Below, in pieces: positions 1 through 8,063 of a DNA stretch of 64,000 nt; the first letter of the stretch is position 1, and each line of letters opens with the position of its first letter. The position numbers were made by a program, and so were the translations under genes. The notes beneath the pieces are model-generated. The model made no database searches, was not told where the DNA came from, and was given only the letters and a program-made list of their open reading frames with translations. This DNA comes from an uncultured bacterium (lineage in GTDB: Bacteria > Bacillota_I > Bacilli_A > RFN20 > CAG-826): positions 1 through 64,000 of the forward strand of contig CASEKC010000002.1 of NCBI GenBank assembly GCA_949288485.1, in the 5' to 3' direction.

Positions 1-179
1 TTGCAATAAAGAAATTTATTTTTTTGCGATGAATAGGCCATATTTTTAAATTATATTATTTTATTTTAAAATCTTTTGCATTGAGTTTGATATTTAACGC
101 AAAATTTAAAAAACTAGATTAAAAAACGATTATTAGATATAATAGTAAAGCCAAATTAAAAAAAGGAAATAATATACAT
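1..179. other. AT-rich leader and window edge
   Basis: No coding frame is visible. The first about 25 bases form an imperfect GCAA/TTGC palindrome followed by T-rich sequence, which could be the terminator of a gene outside the window. The rest is the promoter and leader of the kinase gene at 180. Confidence 0.4.
115..143 (+). promoter_or_regulatory. Promoter of the uridine-kinase-like gene
   Basis: A perfect TATAAT (138-143) lies 17 nt after a weak TAGATT -35 (115-120). Transcription would start near 150, leaving a short leader with an AAAAGGAAA ribosome site at 161-167 before the ATG at 180. Confidence 0.45.
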
Positions 180-1826
180 ATGGGATTTACTGTTTTTTTA
201 GACTCTAAAGAGTTACATTTTGAAAAAAAAATCAAGCTCAAGGAGTTAACTAACTCCGATTATTCAATAATTTGTGCATTAGTTAATGGTAGAGTAAGAG
301 AGCTTGATTACGACTTGCATTATGATGCAACTGTTAAATTTTTAACAACTGCAGATCAACCTGCTGCTGGAATTTATGAAAGAGGAATAAGATTTCTTTT
401 CGCAATGGCCGCTCAAAGATTATATCCAGACATTAAATTCAGATTTTCTTATTCTGTCTCTCGTTCAATTTTCGCACATGTTGAAATCGGCAACAAAGTT
501 ATTACTACTCAAGTTGTAGAAGAAATTTATCAAGAAATGAAAAAAATTGCCGATAATGACTACATTTTTGAAAGAGTGATAATTAGTAATGAAGAAGCTG
601 CTAAATTATATGAAGAATTTAAATTGTATGATAAATTAGCTGTTTTACAATATCGACCAGAAAAAACTGTCCATTTATATAAGGCTGATAATTATTTTAA
701 TTATATGTATGGAAAAATGGTTCCTTCTACTGGCTATTTAAAGAACTTTAAATTGATTTTTTATCCACCAGGAATTTTAATTCAATATCCTCGTCATGAG
801 TTTAATGGAGAAATTCCTCCATTTAAAGACGAACCAATTTTCCAAAATACTCTTGAAGGTAGCGATGCATGGTCTTCTTTAGTCCATCTTTCAACAATTG
901 CTGAGATTAATGATTATTCAAAGGAAAGCGAAGGTACTAATTTAATTAATATTTGCGAAAACAAACATAACCGTATGCTCGCTGAACTAGGTCAAATTAT
1001 CCAAGATAGAATTAATAATATTAAATTAATTTGTATTGCCGGTCCTTCAAGTAGTGGAAAAACTACTTTTGCTGATCGTTTAACTCTTGAACTTATTTCA
1101 ATAGGCATTAAACCAATTAGAATTTCTATTGATGATTATTATAAAACTAGAGAAAACGTTCCTTTAGATGAAGATGGAAATAAAGATTTTGAAAGTATCG
1201 ATGCTTTAGATATCGATTTATTCAATAAAAATTTACTCTCATTACTTAGTGGTGAAGAAGTTTTATTGCCAACTTTCGATTTTAAAACAAATTCTCGTAA
1301 TTTTAATAGAAAAATTAAAATCGGGCCTAAAGATCCAATTATTATCGAAGGAATTCATGCTTTAAATGAAGCAATGACACCTTTAATTCCTAAACATATA
1401 AAATATAAGATTTATATTTCGCCACAAGCTCAAATTAATTTAGATTATGAAAATCCTATTTCAATCAGCGATATTCGTTTATTAAGAAGAATTGTTCGTG
1501 ATTCTAAATATCGTAATTCTTCTGCTGAAGAAACAATTTCAATGTGGCCATCAGTTAGAAGAGGCGAATTTAAATGGATCTATAAGACTCAAGAATATGC
1601 CGATTACGTATTTGATTCATTCTTGAATTATGAAATTGGCGTGATGAAAAAATATGCTACACCATTATTATCAAAAATCGACCGTGATAGTAAATTTGGG
1701 CCAGATGCTGAAAGATTATTAAAATTATTAAAATATTTCAGTGATATTAGCGAAGAATATATTCCTTGTAACTCGATATTAAAAGAATTTATTGGAGGTT
1801 CTTGTTATCGAGATGTTCAATCCTAA
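180..1826 (+). CDS. Nucleoside (uridine) kinase-like protein with ThrRS-like N-terminal region
   Basis: This is a 548-residue P-loop kinase of the uridine kinase/phosphoribulokinase family. The Walker A motif GPSSSGKTT is at residues 288-296 and is followed by the family's ISIDDYY aspartate motif; an LPTFDF segment and a basic lid (RLLRRIVRDSKYR) follow. The first about 280 residues look like the TGS/threonyl-tRNA-synthetase second-domain region that is fused to kinases in many Clostridia and Bacteroidetes. It probably phosphorylates a nucleoside (salvage), but the substrate is not certain. An AAAAGGAAA ribosome site supports the start. Its last 38 bases overlap the convergent gene that ends at 1789. 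Confidence 0.8.
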   Translation: MGFTVFLDSKELHFEKKIKLKELTNSDYSIICALVNGRVRELDYDLHYDATVKFLTTADQPAAGIYERGIRFLFAMAAQRLYPDIKFRFSYSVSRSIFAHVEIGNKVITTQVVEEIYQEMKKIADNDYIFERVIISNEEAAKLYEEFKLYDKLAVLQYRPEKTVHLYKADNYFNYMYGKMVPSTGYLKNFKLIFYPPGILIQYPRHEFNGEIPPFKDEPIFQNTLEGSDAWSSLVHLSTIAEINDYSKESEGTNLINICENKHNRMLAELGQIIQDRINNIKLICIAGPSSSGKTTFADRLTLELISIGIKPIRISIDDYYKTRENVPLDEDGNKDFESIDALDIDLFNKNLLSLLSGEEVLLPTFDFKTNSRNFNRKIKIGPKDPIIIEGIHALNEAMTPLIPKHIKYKIYISPQAQINLDYENPISISDIRLLRRIVRDSKYRNSSAEETISMWPSVRRGEFKWIYKTQEYADYVFDSFLNYEIGVMKKYATPLLSKIDRDSKFGPDAERLLKLLKYFSDISEEYIPCNSILKEFIGGSCYRDVQS

Positions 1827-2943
1827 AAAATTTATCTTTAAATAAAGAAGATAAACCATTATGAATTTGATGAAGTTGATTAATATAAATTTTTTGTAAA
1901 GTTTCATATTGTTCGACTTCATCTTTTTTTGAAACTTTTTTATAGAAAATATAAAAAACTTTTTCTAAACGGAAGAATGTTTCATATAAATTTAAAAGAG
2001 TTAAATTAAAATAATATTCTCGATTTGAAAAAATTAATAAAGGAGAAGAGTGGGCAATCTCGCTAGAAAGCTCATAAATTTTTGAATAAGATTTTAAACC
2101 GGCAATCGTTTCAACACCATCTCTAAAATTAAGTTTGAAATCTACATTAAATTCCTTATCTTTTATTGAGAATAAATAGCCATATTCAATAAATTTTTTC
2201 ATATCTTTACTTTTTAAGTTATATTCTTTCATTTTAGATTTTATTTCTTCAAAAATTTTATCGGTTTGTTCTTTATTTTTGATTTGACCACGATAAGCTA
2301 AAGAATATTGAATATGTCTAAAATAGGAATCAAAAGTCTCTTTTCCATTTAAAACAAGACAATATAAAATACATTCATTTTCATGCATTGTTCTCCAAGT
2401 AGAAAAAGCTTCAACATCAAATGCATTAATTAAAAGGTTTTCAATACATTGACCTAATGAAAGAGAATTTTTTAACATATTTTTAACTAAATCATCGTAT
2501 TTATTTAAATTGTAAGATTTATTTAAGATGTTTAAACAAAAATTGAAATAAAGTGAGAGAGTAGATATTTGAGGATTAAATTTATTTAAAAAAGCGGGCG
2601 ATTTATAATTTAATTGCTCATTTGTAAGATATTTATCGCAAACAATTGAACCAATAAATTCGACAAAACTATCTGTTTTTAATATTTCACCAATTTTTTC
2701 AGGTGAAAAATTACGACTTTTAAAATAAAAACCTAATTCATTAACAATATATAAAATTATTACGACTGGATTGACATAGGTATACTCTTTAAACTCAGTA
2801 ATTTTCATTACTTCTTCTATTCCATCGCATACAGTTTCATAAATTTCATAAATTTCATTAGTAAAAAGAAAGACTTCTTTTGAAGAATTAAGTCCTTTTA
2901 AAATATTGACTAGCTGATTTTTATTAACTTTTTTTATTTTCAT
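1789..2943 (-). CDS. DUF5677-like protein of unknown function
   Basis: This 384-residue, largely helical protein has no signal peptide. The segment WRTMHENE around residues 183-190 and the later YELSSEIAHSSPL segment resemble the conserved Arg and His motifs of the DUF5677 family, which occurs in accessory and defence-rich regions. No catalytic function is known. It is the last gene of the AT-rich minus-strand block. Its start follows the upstream frame by 36 nt, and there is only a short AAGG directly against the ATG, so the initiation signal is weak. Its 3' end overlaps the kinase gene tail to tail (1789-1826). Family assignment is by motif resemblance only. Confidence 0.6.
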   Translation of the reverse strand: MKIKKVNKNQLVNILKGLNSSKEVFLFTNEIYEIYETVCDGIEEVMKITEFKEYTYVNPVVIILYIVNELGFYFKSRNFSPEKIGEILKTDSFVEFIGSIVCDKYLTNEQLNYKSPAFLNKFNPQISTLSLYFNFCLNILNKSYNLNKYDDLVKNMLKNSLSLGQCIENLLINAFDVEAFSTWRTMHENECILYCLVLNGKETFDSYFRHIQYSLAYRGQIKNKEQTDKIFEEIKSKMKEYNLKSKDMKKFIEYGYLFSIKDKEFNVDFKLNFRDGVETIAGLKSYSKIYELSSEIAHSSPLLIFSNREYYFNLTLLNLYETFFRLEKVFYIFYKKVSKKDEVEQYETLQKIYINQLHQIHNGLSSLFKDKFFRIEHLDNKNLQ

Positions 2944-2979
2944 CCTTATTTATTTTAATATCTTTTACTCTTTTACACA

Positions 2980-3612
2980 CTAAAAATATTTAATCAAATC
3001 AAAAAATAGAGAAACTTCATCTATATGTGCCATTAATGTTTCTTTCGATAAATAGTTTTCATAAGGATAAAAACAAATTGTTTCAGCTTTATTTAAAATT
3101 TCTTTAAATAATGTATAGTTTTTTAGAAGTATACTTTTATATAAAACTTCATTAGTATAAAATTTCTTCTTTTTTGATCCGATAAATGCAACTTTATTAT
3201 TTAAATAGTTATAAAAATGTAAATCACTTAATCTTAAAGCTTTTATTTTTGAAGAATAATTAACTATTTTTTTAAAATCGATTCGTAATAAAAAAGTAAT
3301 TAAAAAATATAATTTTTCGACATTCACGGTTTTACTTTTTAGATAAAGTAAAAGAGCGTCTAAAAACAAAATATCATCGTTATCTTGATATAAAGCTGTT
3401 AAATTTAAATCTTTGTTTAACTTATTTAAAAATTCATAAGCATTATATGAACATTCATCATTTAAAAATAAAAGTATTTTAGATTTTGATATTAATTTTA
3501 AAAATTCAATGTCTTCTTTATCTGCTTTATTTAAAACAACTTTTAATACTTTAAAAATATAATTTAAAATTTTTGTTTCAATATTCTGATAATGATTAAT
3601 TTTTTTATTTAT
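2980..3612 (-). pseudogene. Downstream half of a frame interrupted by UGA
   Basis: This frame of 210 sense codons is open from directly after the TGA at 3613-3615 to a TAG at 2980. It contains no ATG or GTG, and its first TTG is only at 3369, with no ribosome site before it. It is in the same frame as the gene upstream (3613-4398). The simplest reading is one original protein of about 473 residues broken by a single in-frame TGA (nonsense mutation, sequencing error or readthrough). The composition (Leu, Lys, Asn, Ile, Phe rich) continues unchanged across the stop. No family is recognised. Confidence 0.6.
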
Positions 3613-4398
3613 TCATGTCATGTTTAAAATAAACTCTTTAAAATCATCGTCATCTTCAAAAATAAAACATTCGACATCATTTTTTACTCCTTTTATTAAT
3701 AAATTCAAATAACCATCATATTCACATATTTTTGTATCTTTATTTTTAATAATTTCACTAAAATTAAAAGAAAAATTTTTATCATCAATTGTTTTTAAAA
3801 ATTTCTCTAAATAACTTTCGTTGTCATTTTTTGGTAAAGATAATATTTTGCTATTTATCGCGTTTATAGCATTATATTTAAAACTTGGGATATTCTTAAT
3901 TTTTATATATTTTAAATGTTGGAGTCGAAGTAAAAATAAATTCACTAACACATAACTTTTTCGATCATTAAATTTATTATTAATTAACTTCAAGTTTTGG
4001 ATTAAAGAATTATAATCTCTATTTTTAAATAATCGTTTTATATTTTTAAAATTTTTTATATATGGAAGATTTTTTTGATTAGTTGCAATTATTCTTACAA
4101 TATTAAATAGAAAATCCTCTTCTTCTTTTAATATTTCATCTTTTGATTTTGTATATATCTTTTTATAATTTTTTAAAAATAAAGAAGATAAATTTAAACT
4201 GAGTGATAATGGTGCTTCATATTTTCCTAGAATTTCGAAATCTTTAAGTAAATCAATATTTATTCTATTTAAAAAAGATAATAAGTCATCAATGGAATTT
4301 ATAACAACGTCAAAATAAAATGGATTTAATAAATCCACTTCATTTAAATTTTCTAATATATATCTATCTTTTTCGTTGATATAAGCCAAATGTTTCAT
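3613..4398 (-). CDS. Unknown AT-rich protein, probably truncated by an in-frame TGA
   Basis: The 261-residue product is hydrophilic and predicted mainly helical, rich in Lys, Asn, Ile and Leu, with an acidic tail (FEDDDDFKEF). No family is recognised. The ATG at 4398 overlaps the end of the upstream gene by 35 nt in another frame, suggesting translational coupling. The TGA at 3613-3615 is followed by a further open stretch in the same frame. In this genome TGA is clearly used as a stop elsewhere, so the protein is most likely an N-terminal fragment. The AT content is visibly higher than that of the glycerol genes upstream. Confidence 0.55.
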   Translation of the reverse strand: MKHLAYINEKDRYILENLNEVDLLNPFYFDVVINSIDDLLSFLNRINIDLLKDFEILGKYEAPLSLSLNLSSLFLKNYKKIYTKSKDEILKEEEDFLFNIVRIIATNQKNLPYIKNFKNIKRLFKNRDYNSLIQNLKLINNKFNDRKSYVLVNLFLLRLQHLKYIKIKNIPSFKYNAINAINSKILSLPKNDNESYLEKFLKTIDDKNFSFNFSEIIKNKDTKICEYDGYLNLLIKGVKNDVECFIFEDDDDFKEFILNMT

Positions 4399-5092
4399 TT
4401 TCTAAAAAAGTATTACATTTATTTTTTAATATACAGTGTTCACATTTATTGCTGCGCTCTTTTTTAAATTCCTGTTTATTTAAAGTCGCAATTAAATTAT
4501 CCAAGATTTTACTTGTTTCGATTTCTTTAAAATGAAATCCTTTTGATTTACTATTAATTTTATTTGAATTCTTATTTCTTTTTAACTTATCAATACAATA
4601 AATAAGGTTAGAAAGAATATTCGGATTTATGTTTGAAAAATCTTTATCTAAATTCGTAAATCCATCTAAAGAGCGGTATTTTTCATTATTATTAAAATAA
4701 TAAATTCCATCTAAAGGTATATTATTTTCAATAAAAAGACAAAGAGATATGAGTGCATAATTTTCGGGCAAAATATGTTTATTTAAAATAACAATAGTAA
4801 ATTCGTCATTTTTAATAAAATATTTTGTTGGAACAATTAATTTATAATTTTTATATTTAAGATAAAATTTTTTATTTTCAAAAACCGATGATTTATCAAA
4901 TGAATTTAATAAAAAATCAATATTGTTACTTAATTTAATGAATTCGTTATTTACTCGAAAAATATTTAAAAAATAAAAGAATTCACAATAAGAAACTAAT
5001 GTTAGATTATTCAAATTGATATTATTTTTTGTCTTCAAGCAAATATTTTTGCTGCTAAAAGAGGGATTATCGATTTTTGATAGCATAAACAT
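4364..5092 (-). CDS. Degenerate Fe-S RecB/Cas4/AddB-fold-like protein (tentative)
   Basis: This 242-residue protein has a Cys at 36 inside a hydrophobic segment (SYCEFFYFLNIF). At its C-terminus it has C217-x2-C220-x5-C226, the spacing and placement of the four Cys that hold a 4Fe-4S cluster in Cas4/AddB-type PD-(D/E)xK nucleases. Between them, residues 80-105 (KLIVPTKYFIK...FTIVILNK) could match the nuclease core, but the catalytic Asp and Glu/Asp positions appear to be Thr and Leu; only the Lys is kept. If the fold is right, it is probably catalytically dead. It lies 19 nt after glpK and overlaps the next gene. The fold assignment is an inference from motif spacing. Confidence 0.45.
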   Translation of the reverse strand: MFMLSKIDNPSFSSKNICLKTKNNINLNNLTLVSYCEFFYFLNIFRVNNEFIKLSNNIDFLLNSFDKSSVFENKKFYLKYKNYKLIVPTKYFIKNDEFTIVILNKHILPENYALISLCLFIENNIPLDGIYYFNNNEKYRSLDGFTNLDKDFSNINPNILSNLIYCIDKLKRNKNSNKINSKSKGFHFKEIETSKILDNLIATLNKQEFKKERSNKCEHCILKNKCNTFLENETFGLYQRKR

Positions 5093-5111
5093 ATTTCTTT
5101 CAGTGAAAGTG

Positions 5112-6587
5112 TTATTTAAAAAGTCTTGTAGCAGAAATTGCTTTCTTCCACTTATTATCTATTTGAGCAATTTCATCTTCATTCATTTGTGGTTCATAAA
5201 CTCTTGAAATCTTATGAACTTTAGAAATTTCATTTACATCTTTCCAATATCCAGAAGATAATCCAGCTAAATAAGCTGCACCAAGAGATGTTGTTTCTAA
5301 ATTTTTAGGTAAAATTACTGTTGAAGATAAAATATCTGATTGAAATTGCATTAAATAAGAATTTTCGCTTGCACCGCCATCAACTCTTAGACTTTCAATT
5401 TTTTTATTTGAAATTCTTTCCATTTCTTTAATAACGTCTTTTGTTTGTAAAGCAATGGAATTTAAAGTTGCTCTAATAAAATGTTCTTTAGTTGTTGCTC
5501 TTGTTAACCCAAATACCGCTCCGCGACAATCATCATCCCAGTAAGGAGCTCCTAAACCAACAAAAGCCGGGACAACATAAACGCCAAGAGAATTTTCACA
5601 TCTTCTTGCATAAGTTTCACTATCTGATGCTTTTTTAAACATTCTCATTTGGTCTCTTAGCCATTGAATAGATGCTCCTCCAACAAAAACTGACCCTTCA
5701 ATTGCGTATGTTACTTCTTCTCCTATTTGCCAAGCTATAGTTGTAATTAATCCACCTTTATCAAAAATTGGTTTTTTACCAATATTCATTAAAACAAAGC
5801 AACCAGTTCCATATGTAGATTTTACATCGCCTTCTTTAATACAGTTTTGTCCAAATAAAGCCGCTTGTTGATCTCCAGCAACACCGGTTATTTTAAGATT
5901 CTTTTTTAATAAAGATGCATAACCAAAATTATATGATGAAGGGCAAACTTCTGGTAACATGCATTTTGGAATGTTAAAAAGATTTAATAAATCTTCGTCC
6001 CATTTAAGAGTATTAATATTGAAAAGCATCGTTCTAGAAGCGTTAGTTACATCGGTTCTAAAAATTTTACCATTAGATAATTTATACATAATCCACGTAT
6101 CAATAGTCCCAAACATCAGCTCGCCATCATCAGCTCTTTTTTGCCCGTTTTCAATGTGATCTAAAATAAAACGTATTTTGGAAGCACTAAAATAAGGATT
6201 GATAATTAGGCCAGTTTTTTCTTGAACAATTGATTTTTTATCTAACAATTTATCGCAAATATATGCACTTTGGCGTGATTGCCAAACCAAAGCATTATAT
6301 ACAGGCATCCCTGTTTTTTTGTCCCAAACAATTGTTGTTTCTCTTTGGTTAGTTAAACCGATACAATCAATATTTGCGTAGGTTAAATTTGTTTTAGCAA
6401 GTAAATCGTTAATTACGTTTAAAACCGATAACCATACATCAATCGCATCTTGTTCTACCCATCCATCATGTGGAAAGAAACATTTTATCTCTTGTTGAGC
6501 TTTATAAAAAATATTTCCATCTTTATCAATTAATGAGGCTCTTGTTGAAGTTGTTCCCTGATCGATAGTCAAAACGTATTTTTTCAT
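5112..6587 (-). CDS. glpK: Glycerol kinase
   Basis: This enzyme phosphorylates glycerol to sn-glycerol-3-phosphate with ATP. The 491-residue product has the FGGY-kinase N-terminal phosphate loop DQGTTSTRAS, the WxxQ/E segment HDGWVEQDA, the GVAGDQQAALFGQ segment and the C-terminal DGGASEN motif, all typical of GlpK at a typical length. I place the start at 6587 (MKKYVLTID), because AAAGGGA lies 8 nt before it; the ATG at 6608 has no site and overlaps the upstream stop. The preceding lipase-like gene ends 4 nt earlier. Together with the G3P oxidation genes upstream it completes a glycerol to dihydroxyacetone phosphate pathway. Confidence 0.95.
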   Translation of the reverse strand: MKKYVLTIDQGTTSTRASLIDKDGNIFYKAQQEIKCFFPHDGWVEQDAIDVWLSVLNVINDLLAKTNLTYANIDCIGLTNQRETTIVWDKKTGMPVYNALVWQSRQSAYICDKLLDKKSIVQEKTGLIINPYFSASKIRFILDHIENGQKRADDGELMFGTIDTWIMYKLSNGKIFRTDVTNASRTMLFNINTLKWDEDLLNLFNIPKCMLPEVCPSSYNFGYASLLKKNLKITGVAGDQQAALFGQNCIKEGDVKSTYGTGCFVLMNIGKKPIFDKGGLITTIAWQIGEEVTYAIEGSVFVGGASIQWLRDQMRMFKKASDSETYARRCENSLGVYVVPAFVGLGAPYWDDDCRGAVFGLTRATTKEHFIRATLNSIALQTKDVIKEMERISNKKIESLRVDGGASENSYLMQFQSDILSSTVILPKNLETTSLGAAYLAGLSSGYWKDVNEISKVHKISRVYEPQMNEDEIAQIDNKWKKAISATRLFK

Positions 6588-6591
6588 AAAA

Positions 6592-7719
6592 TTATCCCTT
6601 TCTTTCATTATTTTTAAGTTCGTTTTTATCTTTTAATAAATTTCTTAAATAGGATTTTAAGAGACCCCTTAACATTGATTTTATTCTTTTTTTACTATTT
6701 TCATCATAATTTTCAATTTCGCGATAATATTCATCGCCGGCAAAAAGAATATCTTTAAATAACCCACCTAAAGTTGAGATGTTATTTGTTTCAACTAACT
6801 TAAAGACAAATTTTATAAGTGCTTCTGCATCTTTAGGATCGGTTTTGTAATACCATTCATTAAATGTTTGATTAAAACAACTTGAATAAATAGTTAAAGA
6901 CTTTAATCGTTGGAGTTGTGTATATCTGCTTTTTCTATCAAGTTTCCAAGTAAGCAAATCATGAGCCCCCATATTAATTCTAGTTGAAGGTATGATTTCC
7001 CATTTATTTGAAGTATCAAAAATCATTCCGAAAACATCATCTTCAGGTACAAATTTAAACATTTTAGTACCATATTCACTATAATCATAATTGTCATTTT
7101 TAAAACCTGGGCCATCATAATTAAAAACAGAAATAACGCGACTTCTTTCTCTTTTGTTCAAATTTAAATAACAATAATATGCTAAATTTCCACCTTTTGA
7201 GTGACCTGAAATATATATTTTTCCTTTAACTTTTTTTAAAACGTCACGGACATAATCTCTTGCCATTTTTTGACCAGGAATTTTATCCATCAAGGCCATA
7301 TTAAAATCTTCTTTCCATCCTGTAATAGTGTTATCAGTTCCTCTGAAAACTATTAAATATTTATTATCAATATAAAAAGTTAAAGCAAAAAATTGCATAT
7401 TATCATCAAGAGAAAACTCATCGCGAAAATAACCAACCTTGGCATCTTTATATCTATTAGATGAAAAAAAGGAATTTAAAAATTGAGTATACCCTTTCCC
7501 AATTGTTAAATAATTTTTCTTTAATTTATTAATTACTGTATTTTTAGCGAAGACATTCAAAGGTACAAGACCATTAATGCTTTTTTCATCAAAATACAAA
7601 GAATTTTTAAAATCTGCATAAGAGAGTGCAGTTAAAACTAAAAAATCAGCCTCACAAAAAGGCGTTTTTTTAAAAGAATCGTTTTTTGTTAATTTTAAAA
7701 AATTCTTAGCAGTTGCCAT
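6592..7719 (-). CDS. Mbeg1-like (DUF2974) alpha/beta-hydrolase, putative lipase
   Basis: This 375-residue protein carries the lipase nucleophile elbow GHSKGG within YISGHSKGGNLAYYCY, preceded by FRGTDNTITGWKEDFNMAL. Both are typical of the DUF2974/Mbeg1-like lipase family. A conserved Asp (FNYDGPGF) follows, and a His is present near GAHDLL. There is no signal peptide, so action is probably cytoplasmic. The start at 7719 (MATAKNF) lies one nucleotide after the stop of the DUF1667 gene. The longer TTG start at 7752 lies inside that gene and is less likely. Placement between G3P oxidation genes and glpK suggests release of glycerol or glycerophosphate from lipids (inference). Confidence 0.75.
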   Translation of the reverse strand: MATAKNFLKLTKNDSFKKTPFCEADFLVLTALSYADFKNSLYFDEKSINGLVPLNVFAKNTVINKLKKNYLTIGKGYTQFLNSFFSSNRYKDAKVGYFRDEFSLDDNMQFFALTFYIDNKYLIVFRGTDNTITGWKEDFNMALMDKIPGQKMARDYVRDVLKKVKGKIYISGHSKGGNLAYYCYLNLNKRERSRVISVFNYDGPGFKNDNYDYSEYGTKMFKFVPEDDVFGMIFDTSNKWEIIPSTRINMGAHDLLTWKLDRKSRYTQLQRLKSLTIYSSCFNQTFNEWYYKTDPKDAEALIKFVFKLVETNNISTLGGLFKDILFAGDEYYREIENYDENSKKRIKSMLRGLLKSYLRNLLKDKNELKNNERKG

Positions 7720-7720
7720 T

Positions 7721-8062
7721 TTATAAAAACTCTTTTGTTGAAATGATATCAACTCCTAAATTTAATACATTTTTAATAAGGATTTGATTGATTTTAATTG
7801 GTTTTTTAACCTTTACTTTGTTAATTTCTTTCATTACATTAAAAATTTCTTTTTTTGGAATCTCATGTGAAGTTTTAACTGGACAAACTAAATTTTCCTC
7901 TCCTTCAATCATAACGGTTGAAGTTATGGTTCTTAAAGGATTTATACTTTCTTGTTTCGCATAAGAAAGACCCCTTAAACAAGTATATCCACTAATATTT
8001 TCACCATCTACCTTAATATGACAGCCTTTTGGGCAAACTATACAAATTAATTCCTGGACCAT
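7721..8062 (-). CDS. DUF1667 protein of the anaerobic G3P dehydrogenase cluster
   Basis: This small 113-residue protein starts MVQELICIVCPKGCHI. It has a CxxCPxGC cluster and a further Cys in GYTCLRG and in LVCPVKTS, as in DUF1667 proteins that accompany the FAD oxidoreductase pair of glycerol catabolism in Clostridia. The Cys pattern suggests an Fe-S or metal-binding electron carrier. The start at 8062 matches the family N-terminus. An alternative ATG at 8074 sits too close to the GAGGTG site. The start follows the upstream stop by one nucleotide, and the downstream lipase gene begins one nucleotide after its stop, so the genes are translationally coupled. Confidence 0.85.
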   Translation of the reverse strand: MVQELICIVCPKGCHIKVDGENISGYTCLRGLSYAKQESINPLRTITSTVMIEGEENLVCPVKTSHEIPKKEIFNVMKEINKVKVKKPIKINQILIKNVLNLGVDIISTKEFL

Positions 8063-8063
8063 A

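Noticed and set aside
3613-3615. UGA read as tryptophan (mycoplasma code)
   Set aside because: galM and the ABC permease end in ordinary ATGA overlaps with UGA, and conserved Trp residues are UGG throughout, so UGA is a stop in this genome.
3613-3615. Selenocysteine at the interrupting UGA
   Set aside because: The surrounding sequence has no selenoprotein motif and no SECIS-like hairpin is visible after the codon.
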